A stretch of 64,000 nt of DNA from Psettodes erumei (GCA_016785225.1 JAFBJZ010000420.1:186001-250000), one strand, 5' to 3'; shown: positions 42,508 to 56,093, counted from the first letter of the stretch. The notes: generated by a model from the letters alone, not told the origin. Program-made: numbers and translations.

Positions 42508-43079
42508 CTGTAAATGACAAAGAGAATCTGTATCAAAATGATGTCTCTTTTTGGAAATCTCATGCAAAGATTTAGCTATAAAATGCTTTGTAGCTGTAAC
42601 AAGCTCTATAGGCAATAACTTAAATTTAATTTGAAAGGAAAATCACAGAACCCAAGCACACCAACTAGTCATAAAGTCCAGAGTGATACCTTTAGTCAGC
42701 AGGAAAAAGAAACAATGTCATCACACAAGTACATTGATGCATGTAACAGACCTTTTATTCCGCTTTATCCCCAAGTCTCCCTCGACTGCTGCTAGGTTAG
42801 CTGTTTGTTTCTTAACCAAGGCTAGCTTCTAAGCAATTTTATGACCTAATTTTATTCCTGTATTCATCTCCTATTTTCGAGTGGCTGATTCCCGGCAGGC
42901 ACTCCCTCCTATGATGAGCACTGACTGCTGGATAATCCTTCTACATCCCCAGTGGTCACACATGTTGAAAATTAATTTTCAAGTTTCAACAATCCAAAAA
43001 ATTGGCACTTTTTAATCTTAGTTTTTTAAAATATTGAACTGGCTTAATTAAACTAATTTATTGGAGACTTCTCTTAATT
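42508..43079. other. intronic sequence between the pcdh1 coding exon and the L2 element
   Basis: AT-rich sequence directly upstream of the first coding exon's acceptor. The bases next to the exon form a good minus-strand polypyrimidine tract (TTCTCTTTGTCATTTACAG). Nothing else was recognised. The decayed 5' part of the L2 element could extend into it. Confidence 0.6.
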
Positions 43080-45455
43080 TGACCTTTTTCTACTCCAGTA
43101 GATCTACTCTACTAGTGGTGTCGCCACTATTTTCTCCAATAGTTTTACATGTACACCATGTTCTTTTGGCAGTTTTCTAACTTTAGAATATTTTCCAATG
43201 GTTATCAAAGCTCAACAGCCAGTACTCACTGTGACTGCCAATTGTCCACCCACACATGACAGGAACTTTTTATTTGAGTTTCATGATTTAATGTCCATTG
43301 TTCTCACCAGTCATGATAAAGTCATTTTACTTCTTGATTTTAATTTGAACTTTAACAACTACACTGACTTGAGGGCTTTGGATTTCTTAGTTCTTTCTTC
43401 TTGTCTCAATCTGGTTGAGCATGTACAGAGTCTCATCCACATCCATGGAAATACTCTGGATTTGGCTATTATTAGGGGCATTGATGTTTGAACATTTCAT
43501 CCACTGCCATGGTCCCTGTTATAATTTTTGTGTCTTTTTTAACACCATTCTTTCCACATTAAATGGTGGTCCAGAGATTGTTGTCATGAAGCATAACTCA
43601 CTATGAAGTTATTAAAAAAATTTTTAAAACCAGTGAAAAAGTTTCCTCCATCTACCACTGGCTTAGTTGATGACTGTGTTGATGATTTTATGGATAAATT
43701 AAGACTCTCCCTAGATAGAGTTGTTCTTGCACAAATCAAAAAAGGCAATCAACCTGCAAATCACCATGGCAAACTGCTGCAATTTGTCAGGTGTAAAGAA
43801 ATAATAAAAAAGTTGGGAGATGATGGAGAAAAAACAAATTAGATATTCATTTTAACATTTTTAAAGATCAAGTTTGAATTTACAATGACACAGTGAGGAA
43901 AGAAAGATAAGCCCATTTCTCGAGGATCATTCTCCACCAATAATGGTCTTCTTAATCCATCATCTGTTCTCAGTCTTCGCAATAGCGCATCAGCTCTTGA
44001 CCGCAAAGAATTATCTTTATTTTCAGCTGATAAAATTGTTTCTATATTAGCCAACATTGTTAATCAAACTTCCCCACATCTTCTGAGCTGTCTACAGCGA
44101 GCCTTTACATAAAAGATGATCTGGATTACTCAGAGCTACAATTAGAGACACATCTCTAATTGACCTTTCTTTGGTAAAGCTCTAGTCTGGTTACTGAGCA
44201 AACCACAGCAAAGAGACAGCTATACTGAAAGTTGTAAATGACCTGGGAATAATGAATGCAAAATATGTGACTGTCCTTCTCTTACATCTCAGTGCAGCAT
44301 TAAGTAAGTAATTAACAACAAATTTTAATTAACAGACTTGAGAAATGGGTGGGTCTCTGACTATGTATTTGCTTGGTTTAGACTTATCAAACTAGTAACC
44401 ATTTTTTGGCAGCCTGAGTGCTTATGTACCAGAGACTTACGATACTGAGTAAGGTATTTCTCAGGGAAGCAATTTCATTTTCATAATATATGCTCCCACT
44501 GGGAAACATTATTAACCATCACTGTGCAAATTGCCATTTTTATGCTGATGATACACAATTGTACATCTCTGTTTTCCCAGAGGACTCCATGCACTACATG
44601 CTCTTAATGTCTGTCTCAGGGACATTAATGTACGAATGGTAAAAAGTTTTTTTTAATAAAATAATAAGGGGGGTACATTCTTTTAATAGGACCCTAACCA
44701 GCAAGAAAAATATGCACTCAATATTTGGTGGTTTTAGAAAACAGATTAAAACTCACATCACTTACTTGAGAGTGATTCTTGTCTATGATTTAAATTTTAA
44801 TTCTCATTTTAAGAAGGTCATTAAAACATCCTTTTTCATCTCATGAATATCACCAAAGTCTACCTTTTTTAACTAGGAAAGCTGCTGCAATGCTCATTCA
44901 CACTTACATTAGTTACAATTTAGGCAATTGTAATTCTCTTTTTACTGGATTACTAAGCAGTCGATAAGAGAGATACTGCTAGTTCAGAATGCTGCGGCCA
45001 GATTCCAAAGTAAAACAAAGGAAATGGATCACATACGCCACTGCTTTGGACACTGCACAGGCTGTCTGTATCCTTTAGAATTTATTGTAATGTTATTTTA
45101 CTTTTTTATAAAGCTTTAAGTGACCTCACTCCTACCAACATCAGATATCTTTTTTTCATTTTATGTTCCAGCCAGATCACTGAGTTCCTCCACAGTTTAT
45201 CTTAATATTCTAAATGTGTCCCATAAAAGTACCAGTGAGGCTGCCTTCTATTTTTATGCCCTAAACTTTGGTTATTAGAATTGCAAGCACCTTTTTTGAG
45301 GAAAATAAAGACCAATCTTTTAAAGATGGCTTTTACAATTTCTACAATGTTATAAAATAAAATAATATTAATAATATATTGTACAGTTTTATCATGCAAT
45401 GTGAAGCACTTTGGGCTATATGTTTGCATGAAAGCTGCTATATAAATAAAGTTGA
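43080..45455 (+). mobile_element. decayed LINE-2 (L2/CR1-type) retrotransposon
   Basis: The fragments come in the order of an L2 second ORF. Endonuclease-like translation appears at about 43260-43480 (LLDFNLNFNNYTDLRALDFL, then HIHGNTLDLAI). A degenerate GISQGS reverse-transcriptase motif follows near 44450. The catalytic core FYADDTQLYIS reads intact at 44538-44570. LINE C-terminal text then appears (QNAAAR-like near 44985, LHRLSV-like near 45055). The 3' end (AGCACTTTGGGCTATA, then CTATATAAATAAAGTTGA at about 45438-45455) is the usual L2 tail. Many stops and frameshifts mean it cannot be active. It is antisense to pcdh1, within its presumed first intron. The 5' boundary is approximate and I saw no target-site duplication. 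Confidence 0.9.
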
Positions 45456-48400
45456 GATGTCTATGTCCATGCATTGTTCTCTGCCTTGTTATTTTGTCTT
45501 AAACCTACAGCAGACCTGCAAGCAATAATTAGACAACAACAAAGGGAAAAGAGGCATTTTTTTATAAATGCAAACATGGTTTCTTTTCTGTCCCAGAGCT
45601 ATAATAGTTTGAACTTCACAAATTTCCGGTAGAAATTAATGTAGGAACACAAAATTATATCTTGTAAGCTTGCACACAAAACAAACTTGAGGGCAGGTGT
45701 GGACTGTTTCAGCTGCATAATCAAATAAAAATGAAATACAAAAATTGCAGTGATTCAGCACAGCCTAAGAGACTCATTATTTCTGTATTACACCACTACA
45801 CACGGAGTGGTGAAGCAATGTTGCTCAAAATACCCTCAAAAATAAATCCTTATGAACCTGCCACGATGCTGTCTATTGACAGAACTGTTTGATCTATTTC
45901 ATTACCAGAGAGGCCTCTAACAACAAGGGCTTGCATACTAAGGGTCATAGATGCAGTGAGGCCATTTCCTCTCATGCAGATTATGTAGCTTGGCCATTAT
46001 CATCACATGCAGCTCGCAACAATGCACAATAGAGAAATTCCCATCCATGCTCCTTTGCAACTGGCTAGCTGAAACAGTGCAATCACAGTTTGATTGTGAA
46101 CCTTTCAACTCTGTAATTATGATCTATTATTTTAGTTACTTCTTTACTTTTTTTGATTTGTATTCCCTCCAGGTAAGAATTCTGGCTGTTTTTTCATGCT
46201 GCAATGATTTGAGACTAATTATTTCCTGTGCGTGTGTGTCTGTAGTGTACTATTGGTAATTGAAATGGGAGCAGACATAGAGGTTAAGTATCAAGGTCCA
46301 GTGCTCTGAAAAACTTAGTGGTAGCATCATTTTACCAGTGCCATGTGTGTCTATGATCGTCTGCTCACTAATCATGCACTGTTTCATTCCTATGTGTGTC
46401 TTCAGTGCAGACTGAAACTGCTACCCAAACTAGAGCAGCCCATTCTAAATACTGTGTTTTAGTCAGTGTCTTAATAAAGCTGGAACAATGCAATTTCTAA
46501 ACTTTACTCAATCAAACAATTCAAATTTGCACAAAGCTTCAAAGAAAATTGGTGTACCAACATCTCCACTTATAGTTTAAATAGTGGTGTTTCATTGGTC
46601 CTGTGGTACATTACAGAATGTATCATACTGCTTCCACACCAATTGAAAATAAAACGTCAAGAAGATTACAGGTACTGGATCTATTAGCAGCCAATATCCT
46701 GAGTTTAAGGATTGGAGAAAAACAAGTGGGATCAGTGAATCCTTACTTCATGCGATAAAGATGGGAATATATATACGAGAAGCAGCAGATGTTATTCTGA
46801 GTTTACATCAGAATAGTGCATTCTGCATATCCTCACATGAAAAAAAGAAATGTTCCAGAGAGGGGGAAAGCACATGTATATTAGTCTGGACAGCAAAGCA
46901 CAAATATACAGAAATCCAATAAAAAATCCAATTCCTTTTGAATACATTAAAATTGGAAGTGCAGGTTATTGATGTACTAATTGCTCAGTTATTGATGTGT
47001 CCCTCTTTACATTTGCACGAGAGGCCCGAGTCAATGTGGCGCGAACGGTGTGTGTGCCTTGTGTGTGTACATGTGTGCGGGCGGGTGGGGGGTGGCAGAA
47101 CAGTAAGATCACGGGATCCACACAAAGACCTCAACATACTGTATCTGTTTATACCTAGAACTCAACATTCAAACATCCTTAGCTGTGATGAAAGTGAAAC
47201 AGTAAGCGAAGGTAAATCTACATCCATCACCACCACCCCCCAATATTCTTTGTTCGCTTTAAGTTTGCAAAATAATTTCTGAGTAAATGACCATTTCAAA
47301 ATGAATAAGGTTTTGTTTGGCTATAAATATTCCCCTGTCATTAAAGCCACTTATAGAATGAATAGGCATGCTTTGATAGTGACATGATTGTTATGGTTGA
47401 TGACACTCATGACTTAATGTCTTCCAGTTGGCGTAATGCCTGTCTTCCAGATGGCACTGTGCCTGGCAGCCACAGCAAATTGGTGCTCTTTTTTTTCCTT
47501 TGTTTACATTTACATTAAAATTCATGTTGCTCATGAGAAATGGGTTTTGCCATCGCTCAGTGAGAATCTCTTATCAGTTGAATATTATTGACACCATGCC
47601 TTTGGATTTTTATCTCACATTTCTCAGCTATCTCACAAATATTTCATCAAAAGCGTGACAGCATAATTTCTTTTTTTCCCCCCACTCATCTCAAAGCACT
47701 CTGAGGTGGTGGCGAAGGGGAACTCGTGCTGAGATTTTTCACCAGCGGAGGATGTGAGACTTCTTGGACGGCTACATGTCTCACCAAAGTTCCCTACCTG
47801 AGAAGTAAAATGGATAAATTAGAACGACTGAACACAACTAGGAGTGACATTTCCTGCATCTCAGCACTTTTTCTCTGAAAAACTTGGTTATCATCTGCCA
47901 TCCCAGATGGTGTGGTAGACCCACAAGACGACTCGCTGATTCAGGGAGATTCTGATACATAACTCAGCATAAAAATCAAAGGGAGGAACAAGAGGTTAGT
48001 TTTCCAGCTTGCTCAAAGGTGTCATGTCTGAGCCCTGATCAACCAGTCTATAATCAAAAAGTTCATTTTGGCGTTTCTGGGATTAAGGTTTAGACTCCTG
48101 TGAGGACTGAATTCGAAAAGAAGAATGTGAGAAAATGAAACATACTGTATATTACAACCGGATCAGGCATTGCAACACAAATCTTCAGGAAGTGTGAGGC
48201 TGAGAAAGTGAAATCCCCTCGGCTATTAAAACTCACCCTGATAACACCCGAGCACCGTGGCCACACTCAGAGAGAACTGTTGCAGTTACTGCACTATATG
48301 GTAGCTGCACCCTGGACAACTTTGACCTTCTTGTCTGACCCCAAGTGTACCACAAGTTGTATGAGCGCAGTACACACTGCACTTCCTTTGCGCACAGCTA

Positions 48401-51400
48401 GAGCTCTGCTCAGCCTAAAGAGCGCACAGGGTAATTCCTTTTAGCACTGTATGCTGCAAAAAACCTCCTGCTCAGATAGACAAACCAACAAGCACGCCGG
48501 GCTGGACACTTATGGAGGTGCTCTGGAGTAACAAATATTCTGAAGAAATATCTTTCCAAATCCAATCAAAGCATCCAGGGTCTGACTGAGGAGAGAACCT
48601 TAACTCTAGCAGTGAAGCAGCATTCGGCGCATAAGCTCACGCTGTGAGCATGCAATGGTCCAGATGGTTCCAACACAGAGAAAAACTGAAGGCAGCCTGT
48701 ACCACAGTATGGAAGTGGACCTTCAGAGAGTCTCAAAGTGTCTGATGGGACTCCTGTTTGCTACATCTCCTGTAAACTTTGCTACAAAGAATGCAGTGAA
48801 GGCAGAATTGCTCAGCAACAGAGTTTAAGACGTTAAGCCCATCGCAGAGTAGACTTGACACGTGGCGACAACACTGCCCGGCCCCAAAGCCAGCTCATTA
48901 AGACCATCGGGGGAGCCAAGTCTAAGAACAAAACTGGTCTAGTGAGTCTGTGTTTCATGACTCATGCTCAGCGTGGCCTTCGGTCCACAGGCTCACAAGC
49001 TGCAGGAGAAGCTCACCCAAGCATACCCCTTCACCTGCCAATGACCCGTATAGATGAGAGTTGCTTCGAGAGAAAGTGGTTGTCACTCCTGCCCACTGTG
49101 TCACCTCGAGTCTGTTGTCACTTAGGGTGGAAGATTCACTCAAATGCAAAAGTGATAGGTAGATAGCCATAGATAGATAGCTATGGTGTCAAATGGTGAC
49201 ACTTGGGCACCTTTCTCGACAACAAATACACTCAGCTCTGAAAAAGTGCACGTATATACTGTATATTGATTGTTTATAGAATAATAAAGCCATAAAACGC
49301 CTAAAACCATTAATTTGATTTGTTAGAAAACAAAATATGCTTATGAGACAGAGCAAAGATGTTGAAATCATAATCAGAGTATTGTGATAGCTGCAGCGAA
49401 TTCAAGAAGGAAAAGAGAGAAGATTTGGTTTCAGCAAAGGGTGGGGGGATGTCACCTCACATTGTGGCTCTTATCTCTCCTTGCCTCGTGGATCTGCCCA
49501 TTTCCTCCAGCACAATTCTGAATGACAGTGAACCCCCGAATTCTTCCTAGCAACTGCCCGCAATCCTCGAGCCCTCCACCTCTCCCCTGAGGGCTCCGTG
49601 CCCAGCACCAGTGCCGCGCTGAAGGTGAAAGACTTCACTGGCAGCTAAACATCAGTCAAACGGCAAGCTCTGATTGAGTCCCGCCTGAAGCCCTCACACA
49701 GTGCACCACCCAGCTGATCGCACTGTCCACAATCAACTTACCTTCTCGCTCAGACCGTGCACAGTTGGCCCCGTGCTGGAGAGGGATACCTTAATGATGC
49801 CAGGGGTGCTGAACCCGCTCATGCAATGCAGAAACATCTGAATCACCTTGACTCCATGGATATGCCCTGTTCATTCATTCTGACTCCCATAAAACTGCTC
49901 CGCAAGTCTTAGCTGCCGTGTGTCTTTTGCACCACAGGCAGTTGTCAAACTGTTTCCAGGCATTTTGACATTTTATAGATGGAAGCAATGAAAAATATAC
50001 GGATAACTGGCATTTGAGGTTTGGGGAACAAAGCATCCATACTAATTGATTCTGGATGCATTTTAAATGGAACAAATATTGGTATTCTGGGCCAGTAGAT
50101 CCTGTTCTGATAGTATAACAATTATTTTAATGTTTAATGGGGAAAACATAGTGTGGAAAATGTAAAGGTAAAAGGACTCAAGTCGAAAATAGCAAAAACA
50201 TGTTAAGTAGGTGTTAACGAGTATACTTCATCACTTATGTCTCGCCAAAGTGAATGACATCTTTAATCTCTCATCATCATCATCATCATCCATTTTCTGC
50301 GTGACATGCACATTTTGCTGTTTATTTGTACAGTAAAATAATTAGCATTTACAGTATTGTCTTGAAACATATTAAAGCAGATTTAAGATGCAGCAGATTC
50401 TGGCTTAAAGTAGAAGAAGGAAAACATGAATAATTGTTCAGTCATAAAACATAACAGCAACATAAAAACAAAACAGGTTTGGGGTTTTAAAAAAAAGTCA
50501 GGTATTTAAAATATGAACATATAATTGTGTTGCTGGGCATGTGCTCCTGTCCTGGTTACCATAGAGACAGACTATGTACTGACTGAGTCAACTCAGTGAC
50601 TGACTGGGTGACATTTGCTCTTTAAGCTCTGCAAGTCCAGCGGAAATGACTCAAGCTTGGACTTAAGCGGGGCATAATCGTACAAATTCTTTATATGTCA
50701 AATGGTTAGGGTGGTGTCTCGAAAAAAAAAAAAACCTTCAGTAAATACATGAAACAGCTTATTTTCTACAAACTCTATGTTTTTTGTACTAACTGGAGGT
50801 GGGATTATGACTCAGCTGCACTAGCAGGTTTCTTCTACCTCTGCAGAACCTGAGTTTTCACCTGTTTCTTGGTAGAAATCAAACCTGTGAATTTCTGCCG
50901 TGGGATGTGCTCTTCCCTGCTCTGCCACAGTGTGGAAAGATAACGGATGATTTAATGATTTTCTCAACTGATGTGATTTGATATATTGGCTGACTCTGCG
51001 CCTTTAGCTAGTATAACAGGTAAAATCCATTACCCTCCCACCAGCATGATTTATGATGGGTAGTATCGCAGCTATGGGTCTCCTTACAGCTGATCTTCCA
51101 ATAGAATTTACTGCAAAATGTTACCCAACACACTTCACGTGACTGTGAAGCCCGGCCACTGGTAATGAGAAAGTAATGGCCTTTGGTCGGAATCACTTGT
51201 TCTAGGCATGGGCATTTGATTTAGCTATTCATGTGGGCTGCTCCACACAAAAAACATCGATGGAGGGTCACTCCTACCACAAAAAAATCCCATTATCTAC
51301 ACTGAGATCAAAGAGGCTGAATTGTCAGGGTGTTAAAAGGGAGATATGAGCATACTGACAGATCATACACTTCTTCTTTGTTCATCTGTGGATGTGACTA

Positions 51401-52639
51401 AAAGCAGATTGTAGTTAGATTACCTTACGGGGGGATTTTAGCACTTTTCGCTCTCTCGAGCAGCTGTTGGAGGCATCACGGAGCAGCCCTTTTGTCGTGA
51501 TTCCATGTTTACCAAATGGCAAACAGCGAGCCTCCCTTCACCTGCTCCATTACGTGACACTTTGCATGTTATTGCAGGAATTGTTAAGTTCACAAAATTG
51601 TCCAGCTGAGTGGGTTCTTGACAAACGTAAAGGAAAATGTCGAGAAGAAATTTCATGACAGCCTTTCCGTTTGCCACTAGTTCATCATTTCATGTATAGA
51701 TAGATTTATAGACTGGTCACACTCCCATTTCACAACTGCTTCATAACTGACTGACTTCAGGCCATCACATTCATCAGGTTTATGTCTTAGGGACAGTTTG
51801 CCTGACGTGGACCACAACTGGGTTGCAGGGCCTATTTTGATCTGATCTGTTTTTTTGGTCCCGTGGCCTGCAGTATGTGTGGGAACTTGCGACATCACTA
51901 TGTAGAGCAGACTATTAAAATGTGCCCGGTGGTCGGTGGAGTGGCGAGAAACAACACCCCAGACTCTCACTTGAGAGCAAGAGGAGATTACCCGTGCGGA
52001 TGCACTGATCAAAGATTTTTTTCCCCCTTTTCTCCTCCAATTATATGCACCAATCTCTCCATACAGGCAAACTGACGATTAATTATTAACGTGGCAGGCT
52101 GTACGTCAAAATTACTCGATTCGCGCAGAAATCGTTACTCGTGAGTAAACAGCTCCAGATGAGGATTCAGTGATACAGGCAATTAGTACGATGTTTGCAG
52201 CCAGTACAAAAGAAATGGCGAGAGAGGACTGATACAAATGGATCACATTTTCTGCTTCACAGGATCATAATGGTATAATAAAATGTAATTAGCCGACCGC
52301 CGGTACGGATCTGACTGAAGTGCATATGCGCTCATATTGTAGCTGAAGTGCAATGATGTGCAGGCTTAATGACTTAATGCCATTACGCACGGAGGCTAGA
52401 CCCCGAGTCTGCTCGGACGTGTTTTCATTGCAGGCGGATCGTCTTCAATCACTCAGCGCGTCGTTACTGTTGGATGACACATCCAGACTGTTGCCTCTCT
52501 ATCGCCGCATCCCACATCAACCTGTAACACCGAGCAGCTCGTCGATCACAAAGTGCACCGCGGACAACTTGTTGTATGAGCCGTCTGATCGGACCACGGC
52601 CTGCGTCATCGGGCATCACTTCAAGACAAGTCGGAAATA
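45456..52639. other. intronic or non-coding sequence, with an unidentified GC-richer block at 48.2-50.0 kb
   Basis: No gene is supported. From about 48200 to 50000 the base composition is more balanced and several frames on the plus strand read for 75-100 residues (48208-48444 and 48855-49166), but I recognise no domain. The text near 49800-49880 (HLNHLD after a D-A-rich stretch) faintly recalls a LINE reverse transcriptase, too weakly to call. Other contents are a GT/GGGT-rich tract at 47045-47097 and a CAT microsatellite at 50271-50290. Confidence 0.5.
50271..50290. repeat. CAT trinucleotide microsatellite
   Basis: TCA/CAT units run uninterrupted for about 20 bases. Confidence 0.96.
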
Positions 52640-53640
52640 TATATAATTATTTATTTTTCTGCAAACCAAACTTCATTCATATCGCGACGCGCGTCTTCGA
52701 CAAACGCTTCAGGCGCGATCAGACCAACTTTCTCTCCTAATTCCCGCAGTCGTTTCGTGTACCTGAGCCAGAGACTTCTCCGCGAGCGCTTGTCGCGTAC
52801 GTAGCCGGTCCGTCCGCGACTGATCTTGTCCACCGGTGCTCCGAGAGGCAGGTGTCCAACCCTCAAACCTCCGTCACGGTGCTGACATCAAACGAACTTC
52901 AGCGTCCGCAAAAATCCATTCACCGCCTTTACAACTTTCCGCATGAAAATTCGGGATCCCGCGCCCGTCGTCCGGTTAGGCTTGTGGACGCGGATGGAGC
53001 TTTCTGTCCGCGGGAATGTTAGGAGTTGCGCGCGGCTGGTGTCATATTATTTTATGACAGAGCTGGGAGACGAAGAGTCTTATTCCGTGAGGGCAGCCCG
53101 CCTTGTGCCATTTCCAATCCTCAGTAACTGATCCCTGCCAAGACGTGCACTCGCTGGCGCATCCCTTTGGTCCAAGTTTCTCCGGCTCTTCCCCTGATAT
53201 AAGTAGCCTAGAGCGCACTGAGAGCACGCGCCGGCAGCGACGCAAATCTCTTTATTTTTTTTCGCCACGAGAAACGGAACGGCTAGACGGTCCTAAACAA
53301 GGAGCCCATCTGAAGCTTTTCCAGAGAGCAAGTGGTGAGACACTGCCGAGTTGCTCCCCTCTCTCCCTCTCCCTCTCCCTATACTCACCAGAGCGTGTGG
53401 GAGGAGGTGGGGCTCTCATCCACCGCAGCGCACAGCAACTTCACACTCAGCGCCACATTACGCGCGGGGCCGCTCGCCAGGAAATTGTGTGATTCTGTTC
53501 TGTTTTTGAGGAGACCTCGTCGAACTGGGTCGAGCCCAAACAGGGGCACGCACCTAACTAAATAAGCGCGCCGCGCGCGCCCCGTGCGCGTCCTGACGCT
53601 CCGTTAATTCCTGCTGCGAAGCATCGCTGCATCCCGCTGA
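52640..53640. promoter_or_regulatory. CpG island, probable pcdh1 promoter region
   Basis: CpG density rises sharply over about 1 kb in an otherwise CpG-poor, AT-rich window. For example, 52681-52740 has about nine CpGs in 60 bases, and runs such as GCGCGCCGCGCGCGC occur near 53565-53580. It lies about 10-11 kb upstream of the first pcdh1 coding exon, which needs an upstream non-coding exon. It is the only strong island in the window. Promoter function and direction are inferred. It could also be bidirectional or belong to a non-coding transcript. Confidence 0.6.
53389..53600 (-). other. candidate non-coding first exon of pcdh1 (5' limit unknown)
   Basis: On the minus strand, CTG|GTGAGTAT after 53389 is a strong match to the vertebrate splice donor and sits inside the CpG island. 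Joined to the acceptor before 42507 it would give a first intron of about 10.9 kb. A second, weaker donor candidate (CTCAG|GTACAC) ends at 52763. The upstream limit given here is arbitrary because no start site can be seen. No transcript data were available to support this exon. Confidence 0.3.
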
Positions 53641-53952
53641 TTAAGAATTTGCACCGCTTACAACTTGTCGAAATTTGATGTAACAGGTAGCCAGTGACAG
53701 TTTACTTGTTGATATGCATGCCATGTAGCACGAAAAAAGAGAGTGGCCTAAAATGGAAGCTGGTCGGCCACTATTTATTCATTTGGCGCCACCCTCAGGC
53801 GGTTATAATAAAGGAGGGAAAGTGGTCCACAGTCCTCCACATGAGCCGGAGAGAATTGGAGGAATTGAATGTTAACGTTGCTTGATGTTGGAGTAATTCA
53901 CATTTCAATATTAGATGCTTGCCCGGTGGAGACAGCGACTATCAATTGCACA

Positions 53953-53973
53953 GGGTGGGGGGTGGGGGGGGGG
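53953..53973 (+). repeat. G-run tract
   Basis: Three G-runs of 3, 6 and about 10 are separated by single Ts. The long run can supply two G-tracts, so quadruplex folding is possible. It sits about 300 bases outside the CpG island. Confidence 0.8.
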
Positions 53974-55541
53974 CAATGCTGCTGGGGTACATTGGAATAA
54001 ACTGTGTCTGACACCATCTATTAAAACTGCAGTAGTGTAGCTAATTAAAAATAATAATATACATAAAAAAACAAAACAATGCTTTTGCTCAGGGCTATAA
54101 ATCAGCATGGCTCAGCAGGGAGTGAAATCCACCCCACGCCACACTTACTCTCCCTTTCTTCCCAAAACGATGATGCCAGTGATCATAACTGCTTAAGCAT
54201 AAGCAATGAACCAGGAACAATGAGTCAAACGCGGCTTTTGTCACAAAGGAAAGCCTTAAGCAATGTCCTCTGGAGAAAACTTGATTTCCTACTGTATCTC
54301 CCACAGCCATTCCGAAGCAAGAGTTTATCAGAGTGTTTCCAGTCTGTGATCCTTTACTCCTCCCCCATCTCTCATTAGCTGCAAACACACAGCTGTTGGG
54401 TTACCTCTCCAGGGCTCCCATTAAGGGCTGCCACTCAGGCTTACAGTGTCCCCGAGCCAATCATATTAGAGCTCCCGCCCACGCACTGCGATGCTATGCT
54501 GCTCTTCACCAACCATGCTAATAACGTTTAAGTATTTTCACAGGTGGCCCATAAGGCGTCTGAGAAGAGAGCAGGTAGAGGGAGAATGAGAGAGAAACAA
54601 CAAAGCCGCAACATAACAGGAGCAGCAGCTGAGATTGATGTGTGCGCCAGCAAAAAAGACCAAATCATCTAATGAGGAAACTGAGTGAGTCAGTGTTCCA
54701 GTGGTGAGTGTCCAGCCATCTGAGTCAAATATCATTTTCAATCTCTTAAAGCCTCATTTAGAATAAGGTGTTATTGTGACTGCAAGCAATTTAAATTCAT
54801 AATCTCGTGAGTTACCGCAAATTAAGTTTGATGATCTTTCGCAGCTTAACCGAATGCTGTTTTCTTTTGGAACTAAGAATCGTTAAAAAAGAAAAAACTG
54901 AAACTTTATGGCAGCGTTTTTAAGATAAGTACACTGCATGTACACGGCACTCATAGTTGAACAGAAATTCTTAACACCAGGCCGCAGAGCTGGACGGTGG
55001 AAGCGTCCATTATGGCTCCGCGTGTGGGCCGAAATGCTGCTTCATTTGATGTCTTTATTTGTAAGTTTCAGAAAGCAAAGCTCTGTCTGACTCCCGCCCA
55101 CATTTGAATAGAAGAGAAGCAAAGCAAGGACAAGGCAAGGGTAATTGGTGCATCAGAACGAAGAATGCCCTCCAACGCTCCCAAATTCCCCCAAACAGTG
55201 TGCCCACCCTGCGGTGCCTGGCCAGCGCAGCGTCTGTGGCCAGTGCCCTGAATATCACAGCCCCGCACTCAAGCATACTCAACACTCATCCGTGAAGCGG
55301 CAGGTTTTCTTCCAGAGATGCATTCTCGAGAATCTATGCACATTTTTGCGTCGAGCGTCGCTGAGAACTTTGAAGCTCAGCGTGCTCGAATACGCTGGAG
55401 GCAGGCGGAGTGGTTTGTTTACTACTGCGGCGCGCGGCGACACAGCCCGTGAATGTGATCCGTACGCATTTACATCTATTCTCTTATCACGAGTGACACC
55501 TGGACCACTTTCACAGGAGGTATACACAGAGAAAAAGGCGA

Positions 55542-55563
55542 ACACACACACACACACACACAC
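55542..55563. repeat. CA dinucleotide microsatellite
   Basis: About eleven CA units, followed by CGCACA. Confidence 0.97.
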
Positions 55564-56093
55564 GCACAGACGGGTGTGTATAAGACAAATGGGGAGATAT
55601 ATGTATCTAAAGAGATGGGGAAAAAAATGAGGCAGAAGAAAACAAGTTGCAGAAAAACTGCAGCAAAAGTTGCCTTTGACAGCCGACTGAAAACACCTAC
55701 TGTGACATCACGGGGTGTGGCCAGACTTGCAACAGCACTCGTGCCCCGCAGGCATCGGTGCAGCAGCAGCTTTCTGCCATATGTGCTTCGGTGAGAATTC
55801 ACTCTCTAAATGTCACAGCAATAAAAAAAAATGTTTAAAAAAGAGATCGGGATACTTCATCCTCAGAGATGGGGAGAAACATCTTTCACCTTCTTCACAC
55901 TTTCTTCTCTCTTCCCGAGCAGACAATGAGTTAAAGATTGCATTCAGATCTGCGGCACATCCGCTCGCCGAGCGGGAGCGGTTACAGATGGGTCAACCGC
56001 GGGATAGCAGGAGGAGCAGCGATGCGAGAAGAGAAACTCCATGATTCTTGAACTGTTCAGTCATAGCTCAGCAATAGAGAGGCAGTTTAAAAA

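Noticed and set aside
42488..42520. N-terminal extension MSFTGRSSDDL of the first pcdh1 exon
   Set aside because: It begins at a TTG, not an ATG, and runs across a convincing splice acceptor. The ATG at 42487 is the first usable start.
49780..49900. RTE/Rex-type LINE reverse-transcriptase fragment
   Set aside because: Only a few residues (HLNHLD) fit. The expected catalytic blocks are absent, so it is kept as an unidentified block.
53196..53203. GATATAAG as a TATA box
   Set aside because: It is on the plus strand, opposite to pcdh1, and I see no supporting start site or gene in that direction.
55145..55630. 161-residue plus-strand open frame
   Set aside because: It runs through a CA microsatellite (repeating HT residues) and overlaps equally long frames on the other strand.
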